DNA of 64,000 nucleotides, taken from assembly GCA_964022665.1 (NCBI GenBank), contig CAXIDF010000007.1, forward strand, positions 1-64,000, read 5' to 3'. A model generated the notes under the pieces. That model was given only the letters and a program-made list of their open reading frames with translations, did no database searches and was not told the origin of the DNA. Position numbers and translations under genes: made by a program. The DNA comes from Haliea sp964022665. Lineage in GTDB: Bacteria; Pseudomonadota; Gammaproteobacteria; Pseudomonadales; Halieaceae. Positions 1-8,162 of this stretch are shown in pieces (positions within the stretch are counted from its first letter, which is position 1; every line of letters begins with the position of its first letter).

Positions 1-65
1 ATGAGATCACGGATGCGGACGGTGATACGTCCAGCACCACGCTGACCCTGACCTTTGCCGGCGAC
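1..65 (+). repeat. Adhesin repeat end, copy 1
   Basis: These 65 bases recur at 670-734 with a single synonymous T/C difference (base 56 versus 725). They encode the end of a VCBS-like repeat unit (EITDADGDTSSTTLTLTFAGD). The 669-bp offset is 223 codons, so the frame is kept. The rest of this repeat unit lies to the left of the window. Confidence 0.9.
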
Positions 66-2963
66 GGCAGTGCGCCGACCGCCAGCGATGGCGCGGCCAC
101 CACGGCAGACGCCACCCTGGGCACAGACAGCGGCACGCTGGCCTTCGACCTGGGTGATGACACCCCGGTGACCTTCGGTGCGGTGTACGACGGCGGCCTG
201 GGTGCGGCAACGCAATCCAGCAGCGGCGGCGTGACCACCCTGGCAGCGAACGATGGCAGCTGGACGCTGACCGTGAATGAAAGCACGGGGGCCTATGCGT
301 TCACCCAGAACAGCGCCTACAGCCACGCAGTGGGTGCGGACAGCGACAGCGCGCTGGTGAGCATCACGCTGACCGACAGTGACGGCAGTGTGGCGACGCC
401 CCAGCTGACGCTGACGATCAACGACGCCGGCCCGACGGCCGTCGCCGATACGGCGAGTGCGACCGAGAGCGGCCCGGCGGTGGAGGGCAACGTACTGGGT
501 AACGACCAGGCGGGTGCGGACGGTGGCATCACCGTGACCGGCCTGGCGGGCGGCACAGTGGGTACGGCGCTGGCCGGCGCCCACGGCAGCCTGACCCTGG
601 CGGCGAACGGGGAGTGGACCTACACCCCCAACGCCAGTGTGCCGGCGGGTTCCACCGACGTCTTTACCTATGAGATCACGGATGCGGACGGTGATACGTC
701 CAGCACCACGCTGACCCTGACCTTCGCCGGCGATTCGGTCCCCGTTGTCACTGTATCCAACGATGCCATGGTCGATGAAGACGATCTGCCCTTCGGCGTC
801 GGGGATCAGGCTCCCGGTGATGATGCTGCTGTACCGGCAGGCCAGATACAGTACGATCTCGGCGGTGACAGCTTTGCCTCTATTGCCCTGTCCACGGCAG
901 GCGGCACAACGCCCCTGTTCACCAACGACGGTCAGGCGGTAGATACCTTCTGGGACGAGGCAAGCAGCACGCTCATTGGCTACATCAGTGGTCAGGATCC
1001 CATGGTTGCGGGCAGCCAGGTGTTCACCGTGGCGCTGAGCGGCATCAATAGCAGCTCGGCTGACTACGCCGTCACCCTGCTGCAGCCGGTACGCCATGCG
1101 CCTTCCGCAGAGGAAGACAACGTCGCTTTCTCGGTGGATGTCACTGTAACCGATGGCGATGGCAGCGTGGGCACCACGGCATTCAACGTCAGCATCGATG
1201 ACGACAGCCCGCACGGCGCCGACACCACCGCCGCGACTTTGGTGGTGCCATTGAGCGAGCTCGCGGTGGGCGCGCTCAGTGCCGGTTGGCAGAATGTGAC
1301 CTCAACCAGCGGCAGTGGCAGCATTGGGTCCAGTACAGACAGCAGTGGTATCGGCCTGCAGTGGGGCGGCAGCAACGGCTCGGGCTATGATTTCGATTAC
1401 GCGCCATCGCTGGTCGGCAATGTGCCTGTGCAGGCAGACAGCGTGTTCTCGGTGGGCAGCCTGACGCACAACAATTTCCCGATCTCACTCAGTGCCAAAG
1501 TGCTGCAGACAGTGGATCTGAATGTCAGCTTTACTCTGGTGATTGATGGTGTTTCGACTCAGGTTACAAGCACCGTGGGTCTCAGCCACACAGAGACACC
1601 CAACAATGCGTCTCCCTCCTCCAACCCGGCCAACGATGATTTCGTGAGCATCTCCAACTTGAACCAGGTGCAAGTCATTACTGTGGGCGGGCGTGAGTTC
1701 GAGCTGGAAATTCTTGGCTTCCGCGATGCCCAGGGTAATCTGGTTAGCTCTGTGCGTACGGTTGAAGGCCAATCCACGTCGTACGAGTTGTTTGCGGAAG
1801 TACGGTATATGGACGACCTGCCCGAACTGCAGGGCACGGTGCCCGGCAACTGGGGTGCGGACGGCCCCGGAGCGTCCGGTTCACTGGTCTGGGCGGGCGA
1901 GAGTGGCGGTCAGGTGCAGGGCAGCTTCGGCGTGCTCGCAGTCGATGGCCAGGGTGGTTATACCTACACCCTCTCTGCCGCAGCACGCGGCGACATGAGC
2001 GTTGGCGAAATGCGTCAGGAGACCTTCAACTACACTCTGGTGGACGATGATGGAGACACCCAACAATATACGCTCACGTTGAACATCGATGGTGTGGCCA
2101 ATGCCAGTATTGTCGACGGCGTCGTCGAGGGGATGAGCTACGAAACCTCCTCGGGCCTCACCGGCATCACCGATGAGGACGGCGGGTTCAACTATCGGCC
2201 GGGTGATACGGTCACCTTGCGCGTCGGTGGCGTGGTGCTCGGGTCTTTCCTGGCGGAAGAGGCGATTGCCGATGGCAAGGTCTTCCTGCAGGAGATTGCC
2301 GGCGTCGGCTTGCATGACCTCAACGATGACCATGTCGAGAAGATGGCGGTGTTCCTGCAGTCTATCGATAACGACCCTGACCCCTACAATGGCATTGTGA
2401 TCACAGATGCCGTGCGGACGGCGCTTGCAGACGACGCGTTTGACCTTGACGCCGTCAGCAAGGATGAGTTGCAGGCATTGCTGCTGGAGAACGGCTACGC
2501 ACCCGTCGATGAAGATGGCGCCATGCAGCACGTCAAGGACATGATTGTGGAGCATGCCGGCCTGACCGAGTTCGATGCGCGAGCCGCGGATAGTGGCGCT
2601 CTGCTGGCGAGCCCGGGCGATGATGTATTCGCCTTCTCGCTCGCAGCTGCCGACGCGGTCGCGCCCGAGGTCAGCATCCTCGGGTTCGGGGAGGCGGGGA
2701 ACGATGCCCTTGATCTGCGTGACCTCCTGCAGGGCGAAGAGTCAGCGGCGGACCTCACCAGCTACCTGAACGTCAGCTATGACGGTAGCAATACGGTGAT
2801 AGAGGTCAGCGCCACGGGCGCGTTCACCGGCGGTGCCGATGATGCCGGCGCTGTCAGCCAGACAATCCACCTTGAGGGTGTTGATCTGGTAAGCGGCCAC
2901 GACGATCTGGCCTCGGTGATCCAGAACATGCTGGACAGCGGCAGGCTGACTGTCGACCAGTAG
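1..2963 (+). CDS. LapA-type giant adhesin, C-terminal part (5' end outside window)
   Basis: The reading frame is already open at the left edge (codons from base 3), so only the C-terminal ~985 residues of a type I-secreted surface adhesin are present. The visible part contains VCBS/Ig-like repeats with the recurring pattern TYEITDADGDTSSTTLTLTF and VLGND linkers, rich in Asp, Gly, Thr and Ser. A separate module (bases ~2130-2570) begins GMSYETSSGLTGITDEDGGF and contains AVFLQSIDNDPDPYNGIVI, a domain frequent in marine exported proteins. The end (from ~2610) has GDDVFAF, LDLRDLLQGEE, a Gly/Ala stretch and IQNMLDSGRLTVD, the VC_A0849-type type I secretion target. The neighbours LapG, LapD and a TolC-type pore support a Lap-type adhesin: it would be held in the outer membrane until LapG cuts its N-terminal region, which lies outside the window. 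The ABC transporter and membrane-fusion protein are not visible. Confidence 0.9.
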   Translation, partial: EITDADGDTSSTTLTLTFAGDGSAPTASDGAATTADATLGTDSGTLAFDLGDDTPVTFGAVYDGGLGAATQSSSGGVTTLAANDGSWTLTVNESTGAYAFTQNSAYSHAVGADSDSALVSITLTDSDGSVATPQLTLTINDAGPTAVADTASATESGPAVEGNVLGNDQAGADGGITVTGLAGGTVGTALAGAHGSLTLAANGEWTYTPNASVPAGSTDVFTYEITDADGDTSSTTLTLTFAGDSVPVVTVSNDAMVDEDDLPFGVGDQAPGDDAAVPAGQIQYDLGGDSFASIALSTAGGTTPLFTNDGQAVDTFWDEASSTLIGYISGQDPMVAGSQVFTVALSGINSSSADYAVTLLQPVRHAPSAEEDNVAFSVDVTVTDGDGSVGTTAFNVSIDDDSPHGADTTAATLVVPLSELAVGALSAGWQNVTSTSGSGSIGSSTDSSGIGLQWGGSNGSGYDFDYAPSLVGNVPVQADSVFSVGSLTHNNFPISLSAKVLQTVDLNVSFTLVIDGVSTQVTSTVGLSHTETPNNASPSSNPANDDFVSISNLNQVQVITVGGREFELEILGFRDAQGNLVSSVRTVEGQSTSYELFAEVRYMDDLPELQGTVPGNWGADGPGASGSLVWAGESGGQVQGSFGVLAVDGQGGYTYTLSAAARGDMSVGEMRQETFNYTLVDDDGDTQQYTLTLNIDGVANASIVDGVVEGMSYETSSGLTGITDEDGGFNYRPGDTVTLRVGGVVLGSFLAEEAIADGKVFLQEIAGVGLHDLNDDHVEKMAVFLQSIDNDPDPYNGIVITDAVRTALADDAFDLDAVSKDELQALLLENGYAPVDEDGAMQHVKDMIVEHAGLTEFDARAADSGALLASPGDDVFAFSLAAADAVAPEVSILGFGEAGNDALDLRDLLQGEESAADLTSYLNVSYDGSNTVIEVSATGAFTGGADDAGAVSQTIHLEGVDLVSGHDDLASVIQNMLDSGRLTVDQ
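670..734 (+). repeat. Adhesin repeat end, copy 2
   Basis: Near-identical copy of bases 1-65. After 734 the sequence becomes unique, so this is probably the last unit of a recent in-frame repeat array. Confidence 0.9.
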
Positions 2964-2981
2964 GGTTCTGGGCTATCATGA

Positions 2982-3014
2982 CCCCGGCGACCAGAGGGTT
3001 GCCGGGGTTTTTTT
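2982..3014 (+). terminator. Rho-independent terminator of the adhesin gene
   Basis: A CCCCGGC / GCCGGGG stem (2982-2988 with 3001-3007) around a 12-nt loop is followed directly by seven T (3008-3014). It starts 19 bases after the adhesin stop codon. Confidence 0.9.
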
Positions 3015-3030
3015 ATGGAGTATAGGCGCG

Positions 3031-3345
3031 ATGCCCTTTGTACAACGCGATTCCGCTCACCGCATTGTCGCGGTCAGCCAGCTGCCTCAGGATGGAATGG
3101 AGCCGGTAGCGGCAGACGACAGCGAACTGGTCGAGTTTCTCGCGGCGCTGCACGATGAAGCGAGCCGCATCAGCGCAACCGACCAGGATTTCGTGCGGGT
3201 ACTGGAAGACGTTGTGGAGCTGTTGGTCAGCCGCGGCGTTATCCTGTTTACCGATTTGCCCGACTCCGCGCAGCAGAAGATGATTTACCGACAACGTCTG
3301 CGCAGTGCCCTGCCGGGCAGCCTTGATCTGCTGGGTGACGATTAG
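3031..3345 (+). CDS. Small conserved hypothetical protein (104 aa)
   Basis: A 104-residue acidic soluble protein starting MPFVQRDSAHRIVAV, with no signal peptide or membrane segment. GGAG at 3017-3020 supports the ATG at 3031. Proteins with this MPFVQRD...IVAV start and a VILFTDLP..AQ.K motif (here at about residues 74-87) occur in many gammaproteobacteria and are often labelled 'tryptophan synthase subunit beta like'. That label has no support here, because no PLP fold or lysine motif is visible and the protein is far too short. It follows the adhesin terminator and its stop overlaps the convergent lapD-like gene by 4 bases. Function unknown. Confidence 0.75.
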   Translation: MPFVQRDSAHRIVAVSQLPQDGMEPVAADDSELVEFLAALHDEASRISATDQDFVRVLEDVVELLVSRGVILFTDLPDSAQQKMIYRQRLRSALPGSLDLLGDD

Positions 3346-5279
3346 CGCGCTGAGCTGTCATCGGCGAGCGCGGAAATTGCCGGCCCGGTCGCACCGTCGA
3401 AACCCAGCTCCCGCAATTGCTGCCACTCCCCGGTGCTGCGCACCCCCTCGGCGATCACCGTCACACCAATGGAATGCCCGACGGTACAGAGGGTCCTGAG
3501 CAGTGTCTGATTGCCCGCGTTGCTGTCGATATCGCGGATAAAGGCCGCGTCCACTTTGAAGTAATCGAGGCCGATTTCGTGTAACTGGCCGATGTCCGCC
3601 AGCTGGTGGCCGCCGTGTTCAATGCCCACCTGGCAGCCGTAGCGGCCGGCGTGGCGGGTCAGGAGCTTGAATGCGTCAAAGTGACGAAACGCCATGGATT
3701 CAGGCACTTCCAGCCAAAGCTTGCCGGCGGCTTTGCCGGCAGTGGACAGGGTTTGATCGAGCCAGTGCAGGAAAGCGGGCTCGACCAGCGCGCCCACAGA
3801 GAGGTTTACAGCCAGTGGGGCAGCCGCGTCCTCTGCTGCGGACAATGCCATCTCGATCACCCGCTGGTCGAGGTCACCTGACATTTCCAGCCGGTTGATC
3901 CAGGGTAGAAACGTGGCGGCCGCGAGTTGCTGGTTGTCCTCCAGCAGGCGTACAGGGGCTTCCACATGCAGTAGCTGCCCTTCGCTGTCCAGCACGGGAA
4001 AGCTGGCCAGGCTGAAGCGATCCTCAAGAAAGGCTTTCTGCAACACGCCCTTCCAGCGCGCCATCTGCTCGCGCACGGGCTGTATCTGGATGTCGCCCGC
4101 AAAGGTGATGTTGATGTCCGAGCTGCCGGCCTGGGCAGCCGGAACCAGCGTGCTGTCGAGTCGGGTGAGCAGGGTGCTTGGCGTGTCTTCGTGGGTGTAC
4201 AGCGTGGCCGCCGCCGGCAGCGCGGTGTCCGTATGCATACTGTGCGCTGCCAGCACCTCCAGCATCAGTGACTGCATTTCTTCCACGAGTTCGCGTGGAT
4301 CTGTCGAGCGCGGTGCCATCAGCGCGAAATCGGAGCCGTTCATCCGCGCTGCGGCCCAGCGGCTGTGCCGGCTGACGATGGTGTTCAGCGCGGCGCCAAT
4401 GTCCGCCAGCACGCCATCGGTGGCCTTGCGGCCGTAGGTCTGGTTCAGGCGTGTGAGGCTGGCAACGCGCACCAGGGCAAAGCTGCCGGCTGCGTTGACA
4501 TCGTCGCTATCCAGCGCCGCATCGAGAGTGCGCAGGAAGGGCTCGCGGCTGAGCAGGCCGGTCAGGCTGTCGGTGTGCGTGTCTTTCTGCCACTGGTTCA
4601 GGCGGCTGGCTTCCTGTTGCAGGGCACTGCGTATACGCTTTGAAAGCGCGTTCATGGCGCTGACGAGGCGTTTGAATTCCAGTGTGCCGGGCTCCGGCAA
4701 GGTGACAAACCGCCTTTGACCAATCGCTTCGGCCTGTTCCACCACCTCGTTGAGCGGTCTAATGATGCGGCGTAACAGATAGCTGCCCAGCAGGCCGCCG
4801 CCGATCATGGTCAACAGGAACATCAGCGCCAGTAAGCGGGTGCTGTCCCACAACGCGCGATAGGCGAAACGCGAGTGGCTGCGTACCGTTAGCGTCCCCA
4901 GCTGCTGCCAGCCCTGCTGTACCTGTGCTACGCCCGGCTCGACCTCCAGTGGCAGCACTCTGGGCAGCCAGCCGGGCGCGTCGGCGAGCAGCTGGTGGTC
5001 CTCACGGCGAATCAGTACTTTGCCGTCGGGGGATACCAGCTCGATGAGTTCGTAGTGCCCGGTATCGAACTGCGCAGCCAGTGTCAGTTCGAGCAGCACG
5101 CCGTCGGCCTCCTGTTGGCCCAGAGAGAGCGCCAGCGCCGCTGCGTTGTCCACGTTTTTCAGGTACAACTGTTGCTGCAAGTAGCGCTGTGCCGCCAGGC
5201 TGCTGACGATGAGGCTGCTGCCAAAGGCGAGAGCCAGCAGCAGTACAATGGCCAGCCAGAGTTGTTTGAAGAGTGACAT
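3342..5279 (-). CDS. lapD: LapD-type c-di-GMP effector (degenerate GGDEF-EAL)
   Basis: Inner-membrane receptor that binds cytoplasmic c-di-GMP and sequesters the periplasmic protease LapG. Order of parts in 645 residues: TM helix ~8-30; periplasmic LapD/MoxY N-terminal domain ~31-145; TM ~147-170; HAMP ~171-222; GGDEF-like ~235-395; EAL-like ~410-640. The GGDEF signature is degraded to NGSDF (314-318) and the EAL motif to VEAPVRL (439-445), as expected for a receptor rather than an enzyme. A GW at 123-124 in the periplasmic domain is close to the Trp (W125 in Pseudomonas fluorescens LapD) known to contact LapG; equivalence is inferred from position. The gene lies 26 bp downstream of lapG on the same strand. 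AGGGAA precedes the start. Confidence 0.9.
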   Translation of the reverse strand: MSLFKQLWLAIVLLLALAFGSSLIVSSLAAQRYLQQQLYLKNVDNAAALALSLGQQEADGVLLELTLAAQFDTGHYELIELVSPDGKVLIRREDHQLLADAPGWLPRVLPLEVEPGVAQVQQGWQQLGTLTVRSHSRFAYRALWDSTRLLALMFLLTMIGGGLLGSYLLRRIIRPLNEVVEQAEAIGQRRFVTLPEPGTLEFKRLVSAMNALSKRIRSALQQEASRLNQWQKDTHTDSLTGLLSREPFLRTLDAALDSDDVNAAGSFALVRVASLTRLNQTYGRKATDGVLADIGAALNTIVSRHSRWAAARMNGSDFALMAPRSTDPRELVEEMQSLMLEVLAAHSMHTDTALPAAATLYTHEDTPSTLLTRLDSTLVPAAQAGSSDINITFAGDIQIQPVREQMARWKGVLQKAFLEDRFSLASFPVLDSEGQLLHVEAPVRLLEDNQQLAAATFLPWINRLEMSGDLDQRVIEMALSAAEDAAAPLAVNLSVGALVEPAFLHWLDQTLSTAGKAAGKLWLEVPESMAFRHFDAFKLLTRHAGRYGCQVGIEHGGHQLADIGQLHEIGLDYFKVDAAFIRDIDSNAGNQTLLRTLCTVGHSIGVTVIAEGVRSTGEWQQLRELGFDGATGPAISALADDSSAR

Positions 5280-5305
5280 GCCGGTTTTCCCTCAGTTGTC
5301 CTGTG

Positions 5306-6082
5306 TCAGCCCAGCCCGTCGGCGGCCATGCGTTGCAGAAGATCGCGCCAGCGCGACAGCCTCGCGGCGGGATTGTTGATGGCCGGCGCACTGCTACCGC
5401 CGACCCAGAGTCCCTCGCTGTTGAAGCCGAAAACCGGCTTCAGGTCCTCGCGCTGCGAGGCGGGCCGCACCTCGGAGATCATATTGTCGAGTATCAATGG
5501 GTCTGCGTTCGGAGTGGGGTAGTAGGCCAGCACCATGTGCGCCTGGGTTACGTTGCCGTAATTGCCGCCGAGTCGCGCCTTCACGTAGGTAATGCGCATC
5601 TTGTGCACATCGACACCCGCCAGCAGCAGTGTCATGTACTTGGCGATACTGAAGTCCTCGCAGTCACCCTCGCGCCGGGCCATCAGCTCCAGCGGTGTGG
5701 CCCAGTAGTCGTGCTGCTGCCAGATGTCGATATCCTGCCGCCAGCGCGCGAGCCTGTTGAAGTAGGTATTTACACGTTCGATTTTCTGCCTGTCATCGAG
5801 CGCGTCCAGCGCTTCGAGCATCGCCCGCCAGCGGCCAACGGTAAGGGCTGTCTCCGGGCCGTGACGGCTCATCGCGATGCGCTCCATGCGATCCAGGTCA
5901 GCCTTGGCCAGCAGGATCGCCGCGCACAGGGTTACCACCAGTGACAGGGCGATGAGCCCGGAGACACGCTGTAGAGGACTACCCAGTGAGAGCATTGCGT
6001 TCTTCCAGTGCCGGCTGGCATTGCCTGCGTGCACTGCCGAGTCTACGTGAAATTCAGGCAAGGCTGCGCGATTTGTTGTCAA
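5306..6082 (-). CDS. lapG: LapG-type periplasmic cysteine protease
   Basis: Transglutaminase-like cysteine proteinase (BTLCP family) that cleaves the N-terminal region of LapA-type adhesins to release biofilm cells. The catalytic triad is readable: C141 in EGDCEDFS, H182 in TQAHMVLAYY and D199 in PLILDNM. The acidic residues around the Cys (DCED) match the calcium-binding site described for LapG. A hydrophobic signal/anchor segment lies at ~41-59. The ATG at residue 30 (MLSLGSPLQ) is an alternative start that gives a more usual signal length, so the N-terminal 29 residues are doubtful. It is first of a two-gene minus-strand unit with lapD. The substrate is presumably the adhesin at the left edge of the window. 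Confidence 0.9.
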   Translation of the reverse strand: MTTNRAALPEFHVDSAVHAGNASRHWKNAMLSLGSPLQRVSGLIALSLVVTLCAAILLAKADLDRMERIAMSRHGPETALTVGRWRAMLEALDALDDRQKIERVNTYFNRLARWRQDIDIWQQHDYWATPLELMARREGDCEDFSIAKYMTLLLAGVDVHKMRITYVKARLGGNYGNVTQAHMVLAYYPTPNADPLILDNMISEVRPASQREDLKPVFGFNSEGLWVGGSSAPAINNPAARLSRWRDLLQRMAADGLG

Positions 6083-6242
6083 CCGCGTTCCGGGCGTTGC
6101 TGATTGTGATGGAAGTCATAGTTTTACCAGCTTGAAATGTCTGCGAAGACACCAATTACAGTACAATAGCAGCGTTTTGAGCAGGTAGGAAACCAGCCGT
6201 GCAGTTGCGGGCTGATGTTGTTCAACCTAAGGAAAGGGTTCC

Positions 6243-8078
6243 ATGAAAAAGCAACTCTGTTTGGCGGTCGCCATGTTGGCGGCAGGTTTGCTGCAGTCTC
6301 AGGGCGCGGCAGCACAAACGCAGCCGGTCGCCGACTTTCGGGAGGCGGTTACCCAGGCCGTACTCACCAATCCACGCGTCAATGCGGCGTGGTACAACTT
6401 TGAAGCGACCCGTGAAGCGCAGCGTGCGGCAGAGGGCGGTTATTTCCCCAGTGTTGACCTGAGCGCTGAAATAGGTCGTGAGGAGCGTGAAACCCCGCTC
6501 GTGGACCTCGGCAGCTACACCCGCGATGCTACGCGCTTCACTATCACGCAAATGTTGTTTGATGGCTTCGCCACCCGTGAAGACGTGCGTGCCCTCGGCT
6601 TTTCCAAACTGAACCAGTACTACGAGCTGCAGCGTGCCTCAGAAGAGATCGCGTTGGAGGCCGCGCAGGCTTACCTGGACACGGTGCGCTATCAGCAACT
6701 GGTGCGCTTTGCCGAAGACAACTACGTGTACCACCGGGAAGTGTTTGACAAGATAGACGAGCGCACCCGTGGTGGCGTGAGCCAGGGTGTAGACCTGGAG
6801 CAGGCGGCGGCGCGTGTTGCCTTGGCCGAGTCGAACCTGCTCACGGAAATGACCAACCTGCATGACGTGCAGACACGCTTCCAGCGCATTGTGGGCAATG
6901 TGCCGGCGGATAGCCTGAGCATGCCGGAAATTCCGTCAGCACTCATTCCCGAGCTGCGCGAAGCAGCGCTCAACGTGGCCTACGAGAAAAGCCCGGAAAT
7001 CAACGCCGCTATCGAGAACCTGCGCGCCGCTCAGTCCAACCTGAACCGCACCAATGCGCCCTTCATGCCGCGCGTGGATTTTCGTTACCGCAACGAAATC
7101 GAGCACGATACAGATGGCCTGGATGGCCGTTATGACGAAGAGGCCGTAGAGCTGGTGCTCAATTACAACCTGTTCCGGGGCGGCGCCGATAGCGCGCGCA
7201 AGCGGGAGTTTTACAACCGCTACAACTCGGCGCTGGAAGAGCGCAAGCAGGCCTGCCTGAACGTGCGCCAGAACACCATGATAGCCTTCAACGACATTCA
7301 ATCGCTGGAGCAGCAGGTGGTGTTCCTCGGCCGCAACCGAGTGTCACAGGACAAGACGCGCCGCGCCTACCAGGACCAGTTCGATCTGGGCCAGCGCAGC
7401 CTGCTCGACCTGCTGGACTCACAGAACGAGTACTTCGAAACTGAGCGTGCCTATGTGAGCGCCCAGGCAGCCCTGCGAGCGGCGCAAACGCGCACGCTGT
7501 CGAATATGGGGCTGTTGCGTGCGGCCATGGATGTCGACGGGCTCAATGCGGAACAGATTGCCGAGTACAATCTTGAGCTCGCCCGCGGAGACGACCCCAA
7601 TGGCCAGGCGCTGTGCCCACTCGAAGCGCCACCGGCGGTGAAAGTCGACAAGGAGGCCCTGCTGGCGCGTCTGGCGAGTGCCAGCAACAGCCAGGATGCG
7701 AGCCGCTACCGCAGCGTTGGCGACAACCGGGTTGCGGCTTCACTGAACGTGCAGTTTGCGGTCAACTCCTCACTCATCACCAGCGCCTTCGACGAGGAAA
7801 TCGGCAGGGCGGCTGCATTTTTGCAGGCTAACCCTGACGTGGTGGCCATTATTGAAGGGCACACCGACATAAGCGGCACGGCGGTTTACAACCAGTGGCT
7901 TTCCGAGCGTCGTGCCAACGCAGTGCGCAATCTGTTGGTAGAAAAATACGCGGTGCGCGATACGCAGATCAGCGCAGTCGGCCATGGCCAGAGCCGTCCG
8001 ATTGCGGACAACGCCACTGCCGAGGGGCGGGCGCTTAATCGGCGCGTGGACCTGGTGCTGGATAGCAGCGGCTCCTGA
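6243..8078 (+). CDS. TolC-family outer-membrane channel fused to OmpA domain (LapE-like)
   Basis: Predicted outer-membrane exit duct for type I secretion. Residues 1-24 are a signal peptide ending GAAAQ; ~30-465 are the two-repeat TolC/AggA-type efflux fold (FREAVTQAVLTNPRVNAAW at the start; DLGQRSLLDLLDSQNEYF near the end of the fold); ~497-611 are an OmpA-type peptidoglycan-binding domain with EGHTDISG, LSERRANAVRN and ALNRRVDL. The TolC-OmpA fusion explains the 611-residue length against ~450 for plain TolC/LapE. AAGGAAA upstream supports the ATG. It is divergent from lapG/lapD, with a 160-bp gap. Inference: it exports the adhesin at the left edge, and the OmpA tail pins the pore to the cell wall. 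Confidence 0.88.
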   Translation: MKKQLCLAVAMLAAGLLQSQGAAAQTQPVADFREAVTQAVLTNPRVNAAWYNFEATREAQRAAEGGYFPSVDLSAEIGREERETPLVDLGSYTRDATRFTITQMLFDGFATREDVRALGFSKLNQYYELQRASEEIALEAAQAYLDTVRYQQLVRFAEDNYVYHREVFDKIDERTRGGVSQGVDLEQAAARVALAESNLLTEMTNLHDVQTRFQRIVGNVPADSLSMPEIPSALIPELREAALNVAYEKSPEINAAIENLRAAQSNLNRTNAPFMPRVDFRYRNEIEHDTDGLDGRYDEEAVELVLNYNLFRGGADSARKREFYNRYNSALEERKQACLNVRQNTMIAFNDIQSLEQQVVFLGRNRVSQDKTRRAYQDQFDLGQRSLLDLLDSQNEYFETERAYVSAQAALRAAQTRTLSNMGLLRAAMDVDGLNAEQIAEYNLELARGDDPNGQALCPLEAPPAVKVDKEALLARLASASNSQDASRYRSVGDNRVAASLNVQFAVNSSLITSAFDEEIGRAAAFLQANPDVVAIIEGHTDISGTAVYNQWLSERRANAVRNLLVEKYAVRDTQISAVGHGQSRPIADNATAEGRALNRRVDLVLDSSGS

Positions 8079-8114
8079 GTGTCGCGCGCCACAGGCGCTT
8101 TACACGACAAAAAA

Positions 8115-8140
8115 AAGCCCGGCTCGCGAGAGCCGGGCTT
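8115..8140. terminator. Bidirectional Rho-independent terminator
   Basis: Perfect 11-bp stem, AAGCCCGGCTC (8115-8125) with GAGCCGGGCTT (8130-8140), around a GCGA tetraloop. An A-run lies to the left and a T-run to the right. It sits between the convergent TolC-OmpA gene and the TonB-dependent receptor gene and can serve both. Confidence 0.93.
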
Positions 8141-8162
8141 TTTCATATTGCCGCGAACGGCC

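Noticed and set aside
3031..3345. Annotation as tryptophan synthase beta subunit-like
   Set aside because: The protein is 104 residues with no PLP-enzyme motifs; the name is a propagated label.
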